From Parcubacteria group bacterium (GTDB lineage Bacteria; Patescibacteriota; Minisyncoccia; UBA6257; JACRHW01): a DNA stretch of 31,918 nucleotides. Under the pieces are notes generated by a model. It saw nothing but the letters and a program-made list of their open reading frames with translations. It made no database searches and was not told the origin of the DNA. The stretch lies in NCBI GenBank assembly GCA_016211955.1, contig JACRHX010000009.1:1-31918 (forward strand). The letters are read 5' to 3'. Positions within the stretch are counted from its first letter, which is position 1, and every line of letters starts with the position of its first letter. The position numbers were made by a program, and so were the translations under genes. Positions 6,595 through 13,878 of the stretch are shown here, piece after piece.

Positions 6595-7104
6595 ATGGCA
6601 TTTGATTTTGTCTTATTCAACAACACCCCTGTACGCATTATTATTATTCTTGCTGTTTTTTGGTTCTTGAAATCTATGGTACGCCCCATCGCACGCCAAC
6701 TCATTCATATTAGTAAATCAAAACCAAAACTCATTCAAGAAAAACGAATCAAAACGACAGTCGGTTTCATCAACAGTATTGCGAGCATCATTCTCTGGCT
6801 CATAACGCTTATCACCATACTCGCCCAATTTAATGTCGACATTAAGACCCTTCTCGCTGGAGCCGGTGTTTTTGGTGTTGCATTTGGATTAGCGTTTCAA
6901 TCAACCATCAAAAATTTCATCACAAGTTTTGGCTTATTTTGGGGTGGCTACTACGAGGTAGGAGACACCGTCACAATTGCCGCCGTCAAAGGAGTGGTCC
7001 AGGAAATAAATCTCAAAAACACCATTCTCGAAGACGAAGGAGGCATCATCCACTACGTCCCTAACAGCGAAATAAAAGTCATCACTAACCACTCAAAGAA
7101 ATAA
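6595..7104 (+). CDS. Minimal MscS-family mechanosensitive channel
   Basis: A 169-residue membrane protein. Hydrophobic helices are at about 11-28, 57-78 and 83-115. The last contains the Gly/Ala-rich pore pattern A-G-A-G-V-F-G-V-A-F-G-L-A-F-Q (88-102), equivalent to MscS TM3. A short beta domain follows (Y-Y-E-V-G-D-T-V-T-I, then H-Y-V-P-N-S-E-I). The protein stops after the beta domain, so the large C-terminal alpha/beta vestibule of the 286-residue E. coli MscS is missing. The family opens under membrane tension to release osmolytes. It follows murA with its own putative promoter and is followed by a palindromic repeat. Confidence 0.88.
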   Translation: MAFDFVLFNNTPVRIIIILAVFWFLKSMVRPIARQLIHISKSKPKLIQEKRIKTTVGFINSIASIILWLITLITILAQFNVDIKTLLAGAGVFGVAFGLAFQSTIKNFITSFGLFWGGYYEVGDTVTIAAVKGVVQEINLKNTILEDEGGIIHYVPNSEIKVITNHSKK

Positions 7105-7111
7105 CTCACCT

Positions 7112-7196
7112 GTCATCCTGAGGCATCAGCCGAAGGATCTCGCAATTTCAGTACTAATCTGAAAACGAGAGATTCTTCATTGTTATTCAGAATGAC
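7112..7196. repeat. Palindromic repeat, GTCATYCTGAGGCATCAG type
   Basis: The left arm is GTCATCCTGAGGCATCAGCC...GAAGGATCTC. The right arm is GAGATTCTTCATTG...TTCAGAATGAC. They are inverted copies with several mismatches around an inner TTTCAG/CTGAAA hairpin. It is homologous to 4965-5047 and fills the gap between the MscS-like gene and the first VirB2-like gene. Confidence 0.8.
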
Positions 7197-7207
7197 GAAA
7201 AAAATTC

Positions 7208-8077
7208 ATGACGGCCAAACAAAAAAAAATAATTTTATACTCCGGAATAATTTTTGTATGTATGGTTATGTTATATACAACCACGCACGCAGCAGGAATT
7301 TTCGATAATCCTGACGTAGACCCATTACAGGGAAAGGACCTGCCTGATATTATAAACAATATTAATACCTTCATAAGAGACCTCGGGCTTGCCCTCGTTG
7401 TTATTTTTATTATCTATGGAGGTATTCAACTCATGACCTCAGGAGGCACTCCTGCAAAAATACAAGCAGGTCAAAATACGCTTCTCTATAGTGCAATCGG
7501 CCTCGGTGTTATTCTCCTAGCCCAAGGCCTCATCTATGCAGTTCTAGAAACTTTGAAAGTTAAGCCAGAAAATATGCCAAACCTAACACAGCAGGATCAA
7601 AATACAAACGATGATATAAAAGGAAATTTTGATGATACGCAATCTGTGGTAACAGACAATCCGGATGATACTAAGCAAGAAAATGCTATCCAAACAGTAG
7701 ACGATGAAGCATCAGCTGCTTTTGCAAGAAGTGGCGGAACCGGAACAGGAACACCAATTGTTGGCACTACGGACACCCAACAACTCACGGAAAGCATGAA
7801 TTGCGATACAGCAAAAACAAGTGCACGACTCGATACTTTGTTTACAAAGTGTCTCAAGGAATATGGTACTGGTCTAAAAATAGCTAGTAAAGCAACAAGT
7901 TTAATAGGAACAGAAACTCAAGCAGTCTCTTCATTGGGTGAGACAGGGGCTGCCCCAGGAGTGCGCTGTGCCCTTTTTACTGGTATAGCTGTCAATTCTG
8001 TGGTTCCAGGGGCAAAACTTACTCAATTAGCCCCCGAAAACTGGGCAAATCTTGCAGGAAAAAGATATGTCCCTTAA
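7208..8077 (+). CDS. VirB2/TrbC-like two-helix protein with NlpC/P60-like C-terminus, cut by an in-frame stop
   Basis: 289 residues to a TAA at 8075-8077. Residues 1-29 look like a signal peptide or first helix. Helices at about 58-78 and 92-114 with an intervening G-G-x-x-A-K-I-Q-A-G-Q loop form a VirB2/TrbC-like hairpin. A Ser/Thr/Asp-rich linker follows, and then the start of a hydrolase-like domain with V-R-C-A-L-F (Cys254), comparable in position to the NlpC/P60 Cys of the next two genes. The frame stays open after the TAA for another 149 codons that continue the same domain (8078-8527), so this is probably a gene broken by a nonsense mutation. Alternatively it is a true shorter protein. 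It is the first of three tandem paralogues. Confidence 0.7.
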   Translation: MTAKQKKIILYSGIIFVCMVMLYTTTHAAGIFDNPDVDPLQGKDLPDIINNINTFIRDLGLALVVIFIIYGGIQLMTSGGTPAKIQAGQNTLLYSAIGLGVILLAQGLIYAVLETLKVKPENMPNLTQQDQNTNDDIKGNFDDTQSVVTDNPDDTKQENAIQTVDDEASAAFARSGGTGTGTPIVGTTDTQQLTESMNCDTAKTSARLDTLFTKCLKEYGTGLKIASKATSLIGTETQAVSSLGETGAAPGVRCALFTGIAVNSVVPGAKLTQLAPENWANLAGKRYVP

Positions 8078-8527
8078 CCAGGAGAATCAACCTCAAGTTT
8101 TGTATCAAAACTAACACCAGGAGCACAATTATTCTTTACCAATAACAGTACAGATAAAATAACGGGGGGGCTAGTAGGGCGTGGGGATAGTTATTCTGAT
8201 GATGGAAACTTGAGACGAAAAGATGGTTCAGCTTATTATCAACAAGGGGATCATGTTCCGCTTCATGTGGCAATTTATCAACCTTTTGTTACGATAACAG
8301 CTCAACAAGTTCAAGCTATCCGTACTAAATATCCTGATGGGAAAAATATCACCTTTCCACCAAAGAATAGTGATGGTACATATACAATAAGAAATGCAAT
8401 GATACACAACCAATCGGGTATAGTTGTGGTGGAATCTATATCGAACTACCAACAACGAAAAAAAATAGCAGCGGATAAAAATAATGTACAAAATGCAGGT
8501 GATTTTATGGGTGCAAAAATATACTAG
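8078..8527 (+). pseudogene. 3' continuation of the preceding gene beyond the in-frame TAA
   Basis: Same frame as 7208-8077, with no stop until 8527. The translation contains L-T-P-G-A-Q-L-F-F and L-H-V-A-I-Y. These match the L-Q-P-G-D-L-V-F-F and T-H-V-G-I-Y motifs of the downstream NlpC/P60 paralogue, so this half should carry the catalytic His. It has no ATG start near its 5' end; a TTG at 8210 is the only plausible internal start and would skip part of the domain. It is best read as the separated 3' part of one ~439-codon gene. A sequencing or assembly error at 8075-8077 cannot be excluded. Confidence 0.7.
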
Positions 8528-8556
8528 ACTGAATTAAAAATTCCTATCTTAGTTAA

Positions 8557-9561
8557 ATGATTAAAAAGATTTCTTTTTTTATTTTCCCCCTCCTTTTCCT
8601 TTTTTTATTTTCCCCTCTCACCACCTCCGCAGCGGGTCTCGTTTCTTGTACCGAACTCACCTGTAGTCTTTGCGATCTTCTCGTTTTAGTAAATACTATT
8701 TACCTCTGGATACTAGGAATCAGTGCCTTACTTGCTTCTGGACTCATTACCTTTGCGGGAATACAAATGATTGTAAATAGCGCAAATCCAGGAAAATCTA
8801 TTCAGGCGCGTGGGTTACTTATCCAAACCCTTATTGCGCTCGCTATTGTTTTTGGATCGTGGTTGATTGTAAGCGAAGTATTACGAGCGGTTACGGGGGC
8901 ACCAAGAGAGGATTTCTTTACGTTTAGTTGTAAATCACAGGCTCCGAAGTTTGCTGATAATCCGATTAAGGATGTGGGGGTGCGCTCGAGGCAGGACAAT
9001 AGCGAAAGTGTAACCAATGAAGGACCAGAAACACCTGGTGATGCAACGGTAGGATCTGGCGGGACAGCAGATGGAAAAACGATAGCTCAAAAGGCCATAG
9101 AAGTTAAAAACAAATTACCAGGCGATCTTGACTGCAGTGCATATGCTCAATACGTACTTAAGCAGGTCGGAATCAATGCTCCGAGAACGGCAGATTGGCA
9201 GGCTGGAAATCCTGAAGCATACAAAGGAGGAAAAATGACACCTATTCTTGGAGCTGGTCCAAACAATACAATAGGACCCGCAAATAATGGAACCCCTTAC
9301 TCCACAGATTCATCAAAAGGAAAGGGCACCAAACTTGATATGAGTAAACTTCAACCAGGCGATCTTGTTTTTTTTGGTCACACCACTCGTACTACAACTG
9401 CAGATAATACCGGAAGTAATGGCATAACTCATGTAGGTATCTATATAGGGAATGGTCAAATGATTCATGACGCCGCAGGAAGAGGTACTAAAACAGTACC
9501 CTTAAATACGGACTACTGGCGTGAAAAATTCTATGGCGCAGTAAGAGTCTCTGAACAGTAA
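8557..9561 (+). CDS. VirB2/TrbC-like two-helix module fused to NlpC/P60 peptidase domain
   Basis: 334 residues. There is a signal peptide at ~1-26, then a cysteine motif Cys31-X4-Cys36-X2-Cys39 (C-S-L-C-D-L), and two membrane helices at ~42-74 and ~86-110 with a VirB2/TrbC-like loop between them. Cys125 (F-S-C-K-S) follows, then a disordered linker to ~173. The NlpC/P60 domain has Cys193 (D-C-S-A-Y), the L-Q-P-G-D-L-V-F-F strand, His292 (H-V-G-I-Y-I-G-N-G) and His304 as the likely catalytic triad. Such domains cut peptidoglycan stem peptides. Whether the hydrolase faces outside follows from the signal peptide and is an inference. It lies 4 nt before its paralogue. Confidence 0.85.
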   Translation: MIKKISFFIFPLLFLFLFSPLTTSAAGLVSCTELTCSLCDLLVLVNTIYLWILGISALLASGLITFAGIQMIVNSANPGKSIQARGLLIQTLIALAIVFGSWLIVSEVLRAVTGAPREDFFTFSCKSQAPKFADNPIKDVGVRSRQDNSESVTNEGPETPGDATVGSGGTADGKTIAQKAIEVKNKLPGDLDCSAYAQYVLKQVGINAPRTADWQAGNPEAYKGGKMTPILGAGPNNTIGPANNGTPYSTDSSKGKGTKLDMSKLQPGDLVFFGHTTRTTTADNTGSNGITHVGIYIGNGQMIHDAAGRGTKTVPLNTDYWREKFYGAVRVSEQ

Positions 9562-9565
9562 TTTT

Positions 9566-10543
9566 GTGAAAAATAAATACTTAGTTTTTTTACTTGTTCT
9601 GTCGTCAATACCACTTTCTACATCAGCCCAGGGGCTTATTCCTTGTAGTGGTCCAAATTGTAGCCTTTGTGATCTTTTTGTCCTTGTTAATAACATTTTT
9701 CTATTTCTCGTGCAGTGGAGTCCGATTCTTGCTTTTTTCATTATCGGATATGCCGGTATTTTGATGATCACCTTTGGATCAAACTCCAGTAAGGTAAATC
9801 AAGCCCGGGGGATGATATGGACAACTCTCCAACGACTCATTATTATTTATTGCTCTTTTCTCATAGTAAACGTCGTGATTCATTTTGTTGTGGGCGAAAA
9901 CAAACTTGCCGGAACATGGTATAAATTTTCCTGTAAATCTACGGCCGCCCAATTTGCTAATACTGAAATTAAGAATGTGCAAATACATTCAAAAGATGAT
10001 GGAAGAGGGGGTATTGTAGGCGGAGGAGGTGCCGGAACAGAATATTTAGGAGGTGGGTCGCCCGGCGGAGGAAACAACGATGCGGTAGCAAATGAGGCAC
10101 TAAAACAGGTTGGACGAAGTAGTTACAAATATAATAGCGATGCGGGCAACGCTTGTGCGAGTGTTGTGAGTACCGTACTTATCAACCAAGGAGTAATGCA
10201 AAAAAGTGAATTTCAAGCTGGCGTAGGAGGACTTGCAACGAAACTTTATGCACAAAAAGGATATACAACTATTATTACTGATCCATCACAACTACGCCCA
10301 GGGGACATTGTATTTGTAAACCCACACAGTCTAGATGGGAAGACAAATAGTCTATACCCCAACAAGGATTTACAAAACCTACTCAAAAAGAGAGGTGTTG
10401 AGCCATGGCACGTGGGCATATGGACAAATACGGGTCTCGTTAATAACAGTACCAGCCAGCTTAAGGTAGCAAAATGGAGTGGCGTTAAGCCCCTAGGACA
10501 AGGTGGGTTTGAGCAAATGGCTTTTGCTCTTAGAAAACAATGA
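9566..10543 (+). CDS. VirB2/TrbC-like two-helix module fused to NlpC/P60- or CHAP-like hydrolase domain
   Basis: 325 residues starting at GTG, 4 nt after the previous stop. The signal peptide is at ~1-22. The same cysteine motif is present (Cys27-X4-Cys32-X2-Cys35), with helices at ~39-70 and ~88-110, Cys123 in F-S-C-K-S and a Gly-rich linker at 148-170. The hydrolase domain has Cys197 (N-A-C-A-S-V-V), L-R-P-G-D-I-V-F-V and His282 (W-H-V-G-I-W). The third triad position seems to be Asn293 instead of His. The domain is diverged from the 8557-9561 one, especially by an insertion before the His. It is the last gene of the plus-strand cassette and converges on fmt. Confidence 0.82.
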   Translation: MKNKYLVFLLVLSSIPLSTSAQGLIPCSGPNCSLCDLFVLVNNIFLFLVQWSPILAFFIIGYAGILMITFGSNSSKVNQARGMIWTTLQRLIIIYCSFLIVNVVIHFVVGENKLAGTWYKFSCKSTAAQFANTEIKNVQIHSKDDGRGGIVGGGGAGTEYLGGGSPGGGNNDAVANEALKQVGRSSYKYNSDAGNACASVVSTVLINQGVMQKSEFQAGVGGLATKLYAQKGYTTIITDPSQLRPGDIVFVNPHSLDGKTNSLYPNKDLQNLLKKRGVEPWHVGIWTNTGLVNNSTSQLKVAKWSGVKPLGQGGFEQMAFALRKQ

Positions 10544-10574
10544 TATTCAATGCTCTAGTTTAAGGTCTTCTTCT

Positions 10575-11396
10575 TTAATGATTAAGAAAATTTCCAGACA
10601 CTGGTTTCTTTCCTTCGATTTGGATGGTATCTAAAATAAGTTTTTCGTTTTCTACATGAGCTTTGAGAACCTTAATACGCTTTCCGTCTTTTATAAAATA
10701 TGTTCCTGGTTCGGGATTTAGAGCACGTACCTGACAATCTAGTTCTTCGGCTATTTTATTAAAATCCAATAATCCATCTTCGCCTTTATATATTCGTGTG
10801 TATGTTGCTTGGGAATCATCCTGCGGCTCTTGGTTTATTTCACCATTCATCCACTTGGGTATAGTTTCAATAAGCAACCCGGCTCCCAATATGGCTAATT
10901 CTTTAGATAATTCTCCATAATTTTGATTTTTAATATTTGATTTTTCATTTTTCAAGATTGCACCGTGATCCATTTTCTCATCCATCAACATTATAGTTAC
11001 TCCCGTCTCTTGATCACCGTTCAGGATTGCTGTTTGAATAGGCGTAGGGCCTCGATATTTAGGGAGAAGTGATGGGTGCACATTAATACTCCCATGTTTT
11101 GGAATTTCAAGAATTGATTTTGGAATAAGTTTGCCGTAAGCAGCGACAATAAAAAGATCAGGTTGTAGTGCTGCAAGCTGTTCCCTTATCTCACTTAACT
11201 TTTCCGGTTGGAATATCAAACTATTGAGATTCAATCTCAATAGTTGTTGTTTTATAGGTGGGGGAGTAATAGTATGTTTTCTCCCTACTGGCCTGTCGGG
11301 ATTGGTGACGATAGCACTTGGAACATAGCCAGCCTCGATAAGACGCTCGAGGATGGTGACTGCAAAATCAGGAGTCCCAAAAAAAATATACTTCAT
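10575..11396 (-). CDS. fmt: Methionyl-tRNA formyltransferase
   Basis: 273 residues from the ATG at 11396 (M-K-Y-I-F-F-G-T-P-D-F-A). The open frame extends 22 codons upstream into def, but those residues do not fit the family. It uses 10-formyl-THF to formylate initiator Met-tRNA. Seen motifs are N-V-H-P-S-L-L-P-K-Y-R-G-P-T-P-I-Q (catalytic Asn and His) and M-D-H-G (catalytic Asp), followed by a shortened C-terminal tRNA-binding domain. E. coli Fmt is 315 residues. The def stop lies 1 nt before this ATG, so the pair is almost certainly co-translated: Fmt adds the formyl group and Def removes it. Confidence 0.95.
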   Translation of the reverse strand: MKYIFFGTPDFAVTILERLIEAGYVPSAIVTNPDRPVGRKHTITPPPIKQQLLRLNLNSLIFQPEKLSEIREQLAALQPDLFIVAAYGKLIPKSILEIPKHGSINVHPSLLPKYRGPTPIQTAILNGDQETGVTIMLMDEKMDHGAILKNEKSNIKNQNYGELSKELAILGAGLLIETIPKWMNGEINQEPQDDSQATYTRIYKGEDGLLDFNKIAEELDCQVRALNPEPGTYFIKDGKRIKVLKAHVENEKLILDTIQIEGKKPVSGNFLNH

Positions 11397-11397
11397 G

Positions 11398-11877
11398 CTA
11401 TGACAGATGTTCTGGTTCAATTCGATACGTATTCTTCGCACGATCGATAAATAGCTTGCCATTTAAGTGGTCCATTTCGTGTTGAAAGATGCGCGCTAGG
11501 AGCCCCACCGCCTTAATTTTTACAAGTTTTCCACGCATATCCGTTCCCTCTATGGTTACTCTTGCTGCCCGCTTCACAGGCCCGTACACCATAGGGACAC
11601 TCAGACACCCTTCTTCTGCCTCCTCTTCCTCTGCTGAGCTTTTTATAATTTCTGGATTAATGAGAGTATAAAATTTCCCGGCATGAATCGCAACGAACAC
11701 CTTGCATTCCTCACCAATCTGATTTGCAGCAAGTCCAATACCATTTGCGGCAATCATTGTTTTTTTCATATCACTGATAAAACCACGCGTAATGGCGCGC
11801 GGATCAGAAACTTCTTTCGTCTTTTTTCTCAAAAAAGCTTCGGATTCTTTTGTAGCAATAGTAACAATAGTAAGCAT
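11398..11877 (-). CDS. def: Peptide deformylase
   Basis: 159 residues, a metalloprotease that removes N-formyl from nascent proteins. All three family motifs are present: G-I-G-L-A-A-N-Q-I-G near residue 47, E-G-C-L-S-V-P near 88 (metal-ligand Cys) and the H-E-M-D-H helix near 134 (two His ligands and the catalytic Glu). It is preceded by priA and followed at 1 nt by fmt, giving the order priA-def-fmt common in bacteria. A run of five to six Glu before the EGCLSVP motif is unusual but lies in a loop position. Confidence 0.96.
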   Translation of the reverse strand: MLTIVTIATKESEAFLRKKTKEVSDPRAITRGFISDMKKTMIAANGIGLAANQIGEECKVFVAIHAGKFYTLINPEIIKSSAEEEEAEEGCLSVPMVYGPVKRAARVTIEGTDMRGKLVKIKAVGLLARIFQHEMDHLNGKLFIDRAKNTYRIEPEHLS

Positions 11878-11907
11878 ATGAGGTTTTTACTTTTTTACCA
11901 TAAAATA

Positions 11908-13692
11908 CTAGAGTATGGAAGATGCGCCAATATTTACAGTAAACCCGCGTGGTACAAGTGACAAAAGACGATTTCGCGTACGTAGATCCTCGTCGGTAAT
12001 TTCTGTAAGACCCTTTTTGAGGCGCACAAGAATGTGGTAATAAAAACGACGATTTATTTTGCTTATAAACGCGGGAGAGGGGTCAGAAACCTCAAGCAGT
12101 GCCTCAAAATGATTACTTACAATAAACTCCCGCATTCGCGCAGTAAGAGTAGACATGGTACTTTCGATACTTTCCTTGCTACTGTGTGCATAGATGATTT
12201 TAGTAAGCTCTACGAATGGGGGGTATCCATATCGTTCTCTCGCCCCGCTCTCTCGTTCAAAAAATTTCTCCGGTGTATTAATATATCCAAAGATGGGGCG
12301 TGTACTGTCGCGAGTACAGATATAAACATGTTTTGAAGAAGATCCAAGCGTACGTATCATACGAAATACACGCTCTTCGCTTCCAAAATCAGGAATATTA
12401 AGCATACGATCTGTATCAATAATAAGCGAAGCATCAAGCTGAGGAAGGGAATGTTTAAAAACAAGCTCTGTGGCAACAAGAACACCCCGTGACGACTCAA
12501 CAAATTGTTTAAGTATCGCCTCTTCTTTTTTAGAGGTTTTAGCTGTGTCAGAGTCAAACGCAAAAAATGTATGACTAGGAAGTATCCACCTAAACGCCTC
12601 TGTGACTTTTTCTGTTCCTACACCAGAAAAACCAGTTAAAAAACCGTGACATTCCGGACAAATATCTTGAGGATTTTTTTCTACATAGCGACAGTGGTGG
12701 CAAATGAGACGCTTTGCACGAGATGCATCGTTTTCGTGGGAAACAAGCCCCACAGAACACTTTGGACAACGATACATATACCCACACGAAACACAAAGTA
12801 CGAAAGGGGTATATCCACACCGATTTACGAGAATAATAATTTTATTACATTGTTGTAATTCTTGTTGTGGTAAGTTCTGTATTAGCCGAGAAAATAGGTC
12901 TCGTTGCATCCTCCTCGTAGGATCTTTTTTATCCTCGATGAGTGAGTATTCTATTTGCCTAGCTACAATCTTGCTGGTGGTATGATACATCATATCACCC
13001 AAAGAAGAAGTATGGATTTTAGCAAGTTCTTGAACGAGAATATGTGTCTCAAAAAACGGAGAAGATATGTTTTTATATAAACCGTTATCTGCATCATAAA
13101 TCTCAATAGAGGAGAGGCTGTGCCATGGCAGAAAAAGCGCTGAGGATAATCCAATCACCGTTACAGGATCTCCACTCAAGATTCTTATCCAGGTCTCTCG
13201 CTGCTCTTTTGCTGGCAAAGACTTCTTATAAATAATAGTCTCCTGATCACCAAGCTCTGTGACAACATGATTAATAAACGCCTCTGTGGGAACAAGGATA
13301 AGCCGCTGAGAAAGGGTGCCTTCAAAACGTTTTGGGATAGGAACGCTAGGGAAATGAAGGAATGTTTTCGTGGGAGAGGGGAGAGCATATTTGAGAACAA
13401 GAGGAAGAACAATGTTATAACGCAACGCTACACGTTCAAAAAAAAGCTTTTGTCGTGGGCTAATGATAGGCGCCTCGCTTATCACGCCCATTATGGGTTG
13501 CAGGGCGTATCCGGCATGTTTTACCGAAAGCTTGGTCTCTTTTATAGGTGTTGAAGAGACCACAAATGCTATAACAGCTTTTCCGCGAAGAGGGACGGTA
13601 ATTAAGTTACCCCGCGCAAGAGGTTGTTTAGAATAATACGTAAGAACAGGGTCTGGGATAGACTCTAAAACAAGAGCTTTAATAATATACAT
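11908..13692 (-). CDS. priA: PriA-like primosomal protein without helicase motifs
   Basis: 594 residues from the ATG at 13692. The frame is open further upstream, but that part is the structured element at 13695-13817. The 3'-end-binding-like N-terminus, the S-A-L-F-L-P-W stretch, the paired zinc motifs (C-V-S-C-G, C-P-K-C, C-H-H-C, C-P-E-C) and the C-terminal region of PriA are recognisable. The Walker A segment (normally G-x-T-G-S-G-K-T) is missing altogether. The DEEH box position reads D-A-D-N. So it probably cannot hydrolyse ATP as a helicase and may act only in DNA or SSB binding and primosome assembly. The gene lies 30 bp upstream of def. Confidence 0.88.
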   Translation of the reverse strand: MYIIKALVLESIPDPVLTYYSKQPLARGNLITVPLRGKAVIAFVVSSTPIKETKLSVKHAGYALQPIMGVISEAPIISPRQKLFFERVALRYNIVLPLVLKYALPSPTKTFLHFPSVPIPKRFEGTLSQRLILVPTEAFINHVVTELGDQETIIYKKSLPAKEQRETWIRILSGDPVTVIGLSSALFLPWHSLSSIEIYDADNGLYKNISSPFFETHILVQELAKIHTSSLGDMMYHTTSKIVARQIEYSLIEDKKDPTRRMQRDLFSRLIQNLPQQELQQCNKIIILVNRCGYTPFVLCVSCGYMYRCPKCSVGLVSHENDASRAKRLICHHCRYVEKNPQDICPECHGFLTGFSGVGTEKVTEAFRWILPSHTFFAFDSDTAKTSKKEEAILKQFVESSRGVLVATELVFKHSLPQLDASLIIDTDRMLNIPDFGSEERVFRMIRTLGSSSKHVYICTRDSTRPIFGYINTPEKFFERESGARERYGYPPFVELTKIIYAHSSKESIESTMSTLTARMREFIVSNHFEALLEVSDPSPAFISKINRRFYYHILVRLKKGLTEITDEDLRTRNRLLSLVPRGFTVNIGASSIL

Positions 13693-13694
13693 GG

Positions 13695-13817
13695 TAGAAT
13701 TTGCATATTTGGCGATTTCTTCGTCAGAAACTGCGGTACTCAACGCAGTACTATCTTCGTACGGCTTTTTCCGTTCCTCATTTCTTCCTTGAACTGCATT
13801 CAAATATGCAAATTCTA
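13695..13817 (-). repeat. Structured palindromic element, copy A
   Basis: The perfect 17-bp closing stem is TAGAATTTGCATATTTG at 13695-13711 with its complement at 13801-13817. The interior, read on the minus strand, is ~84% identical to copy B at 20974-21099 by hand alignment. It can form three small hairpins: GTTC/GAAC, GTACT/AGTAC with a GCGTTG loop, and TTTCT/AGAAA. It ends 2 nt before the priA start codon, so it would be the priA leader if transcribed. The stem differs from copy B at six pairs, every one compensated. Confidence 0.85.
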
Positions 13818-13836
13818 AATTCAACAATTCGATAAA

Positions 13837-13865
13837 TTGACACGAAGAACGAAAAACTTGATACT
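13837..13865 (+). promoter_or_regulatory. Putative promoter of the S41 protease gene
   Basis: A consensus -35 TTGACA (13837-13842) is followed after 17 nt by GATACT (13860-13865). TATAAG at 13866-13871 is an alternative -10, but the spacing is then 23 nt. The start would fall at or a few nt before the ATG at 13879, giving a very short or absent leader. Confidence 0.5.
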
Positions 13866-13878
13866 TATAAGATACCAT

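Noticed and set aside
10541..10543. TGA recoded as glycine, as in some CPR groups (Gracilibacteria, SR1)
   Set aside because: TGA ends the genes at 10543 and 15347 and the PH-gene remnant at 15737, the last two as ATGA overlaps with the next start. No gene needs TGA as a sense codon.
11397..11462. Earlier start of fmt inside def
   Set aside because: The extra residues do not fit the formyltransferase N-terminus, and the ATG at 11396 lies 1 nt after the def stop.
13693..13878. N-terminal extension of priA by 62 codons
   Set aside because: The extra codons are the structured element and its flank; the residues do not fit PriA, and the ATG at 13692 starts where the family does.
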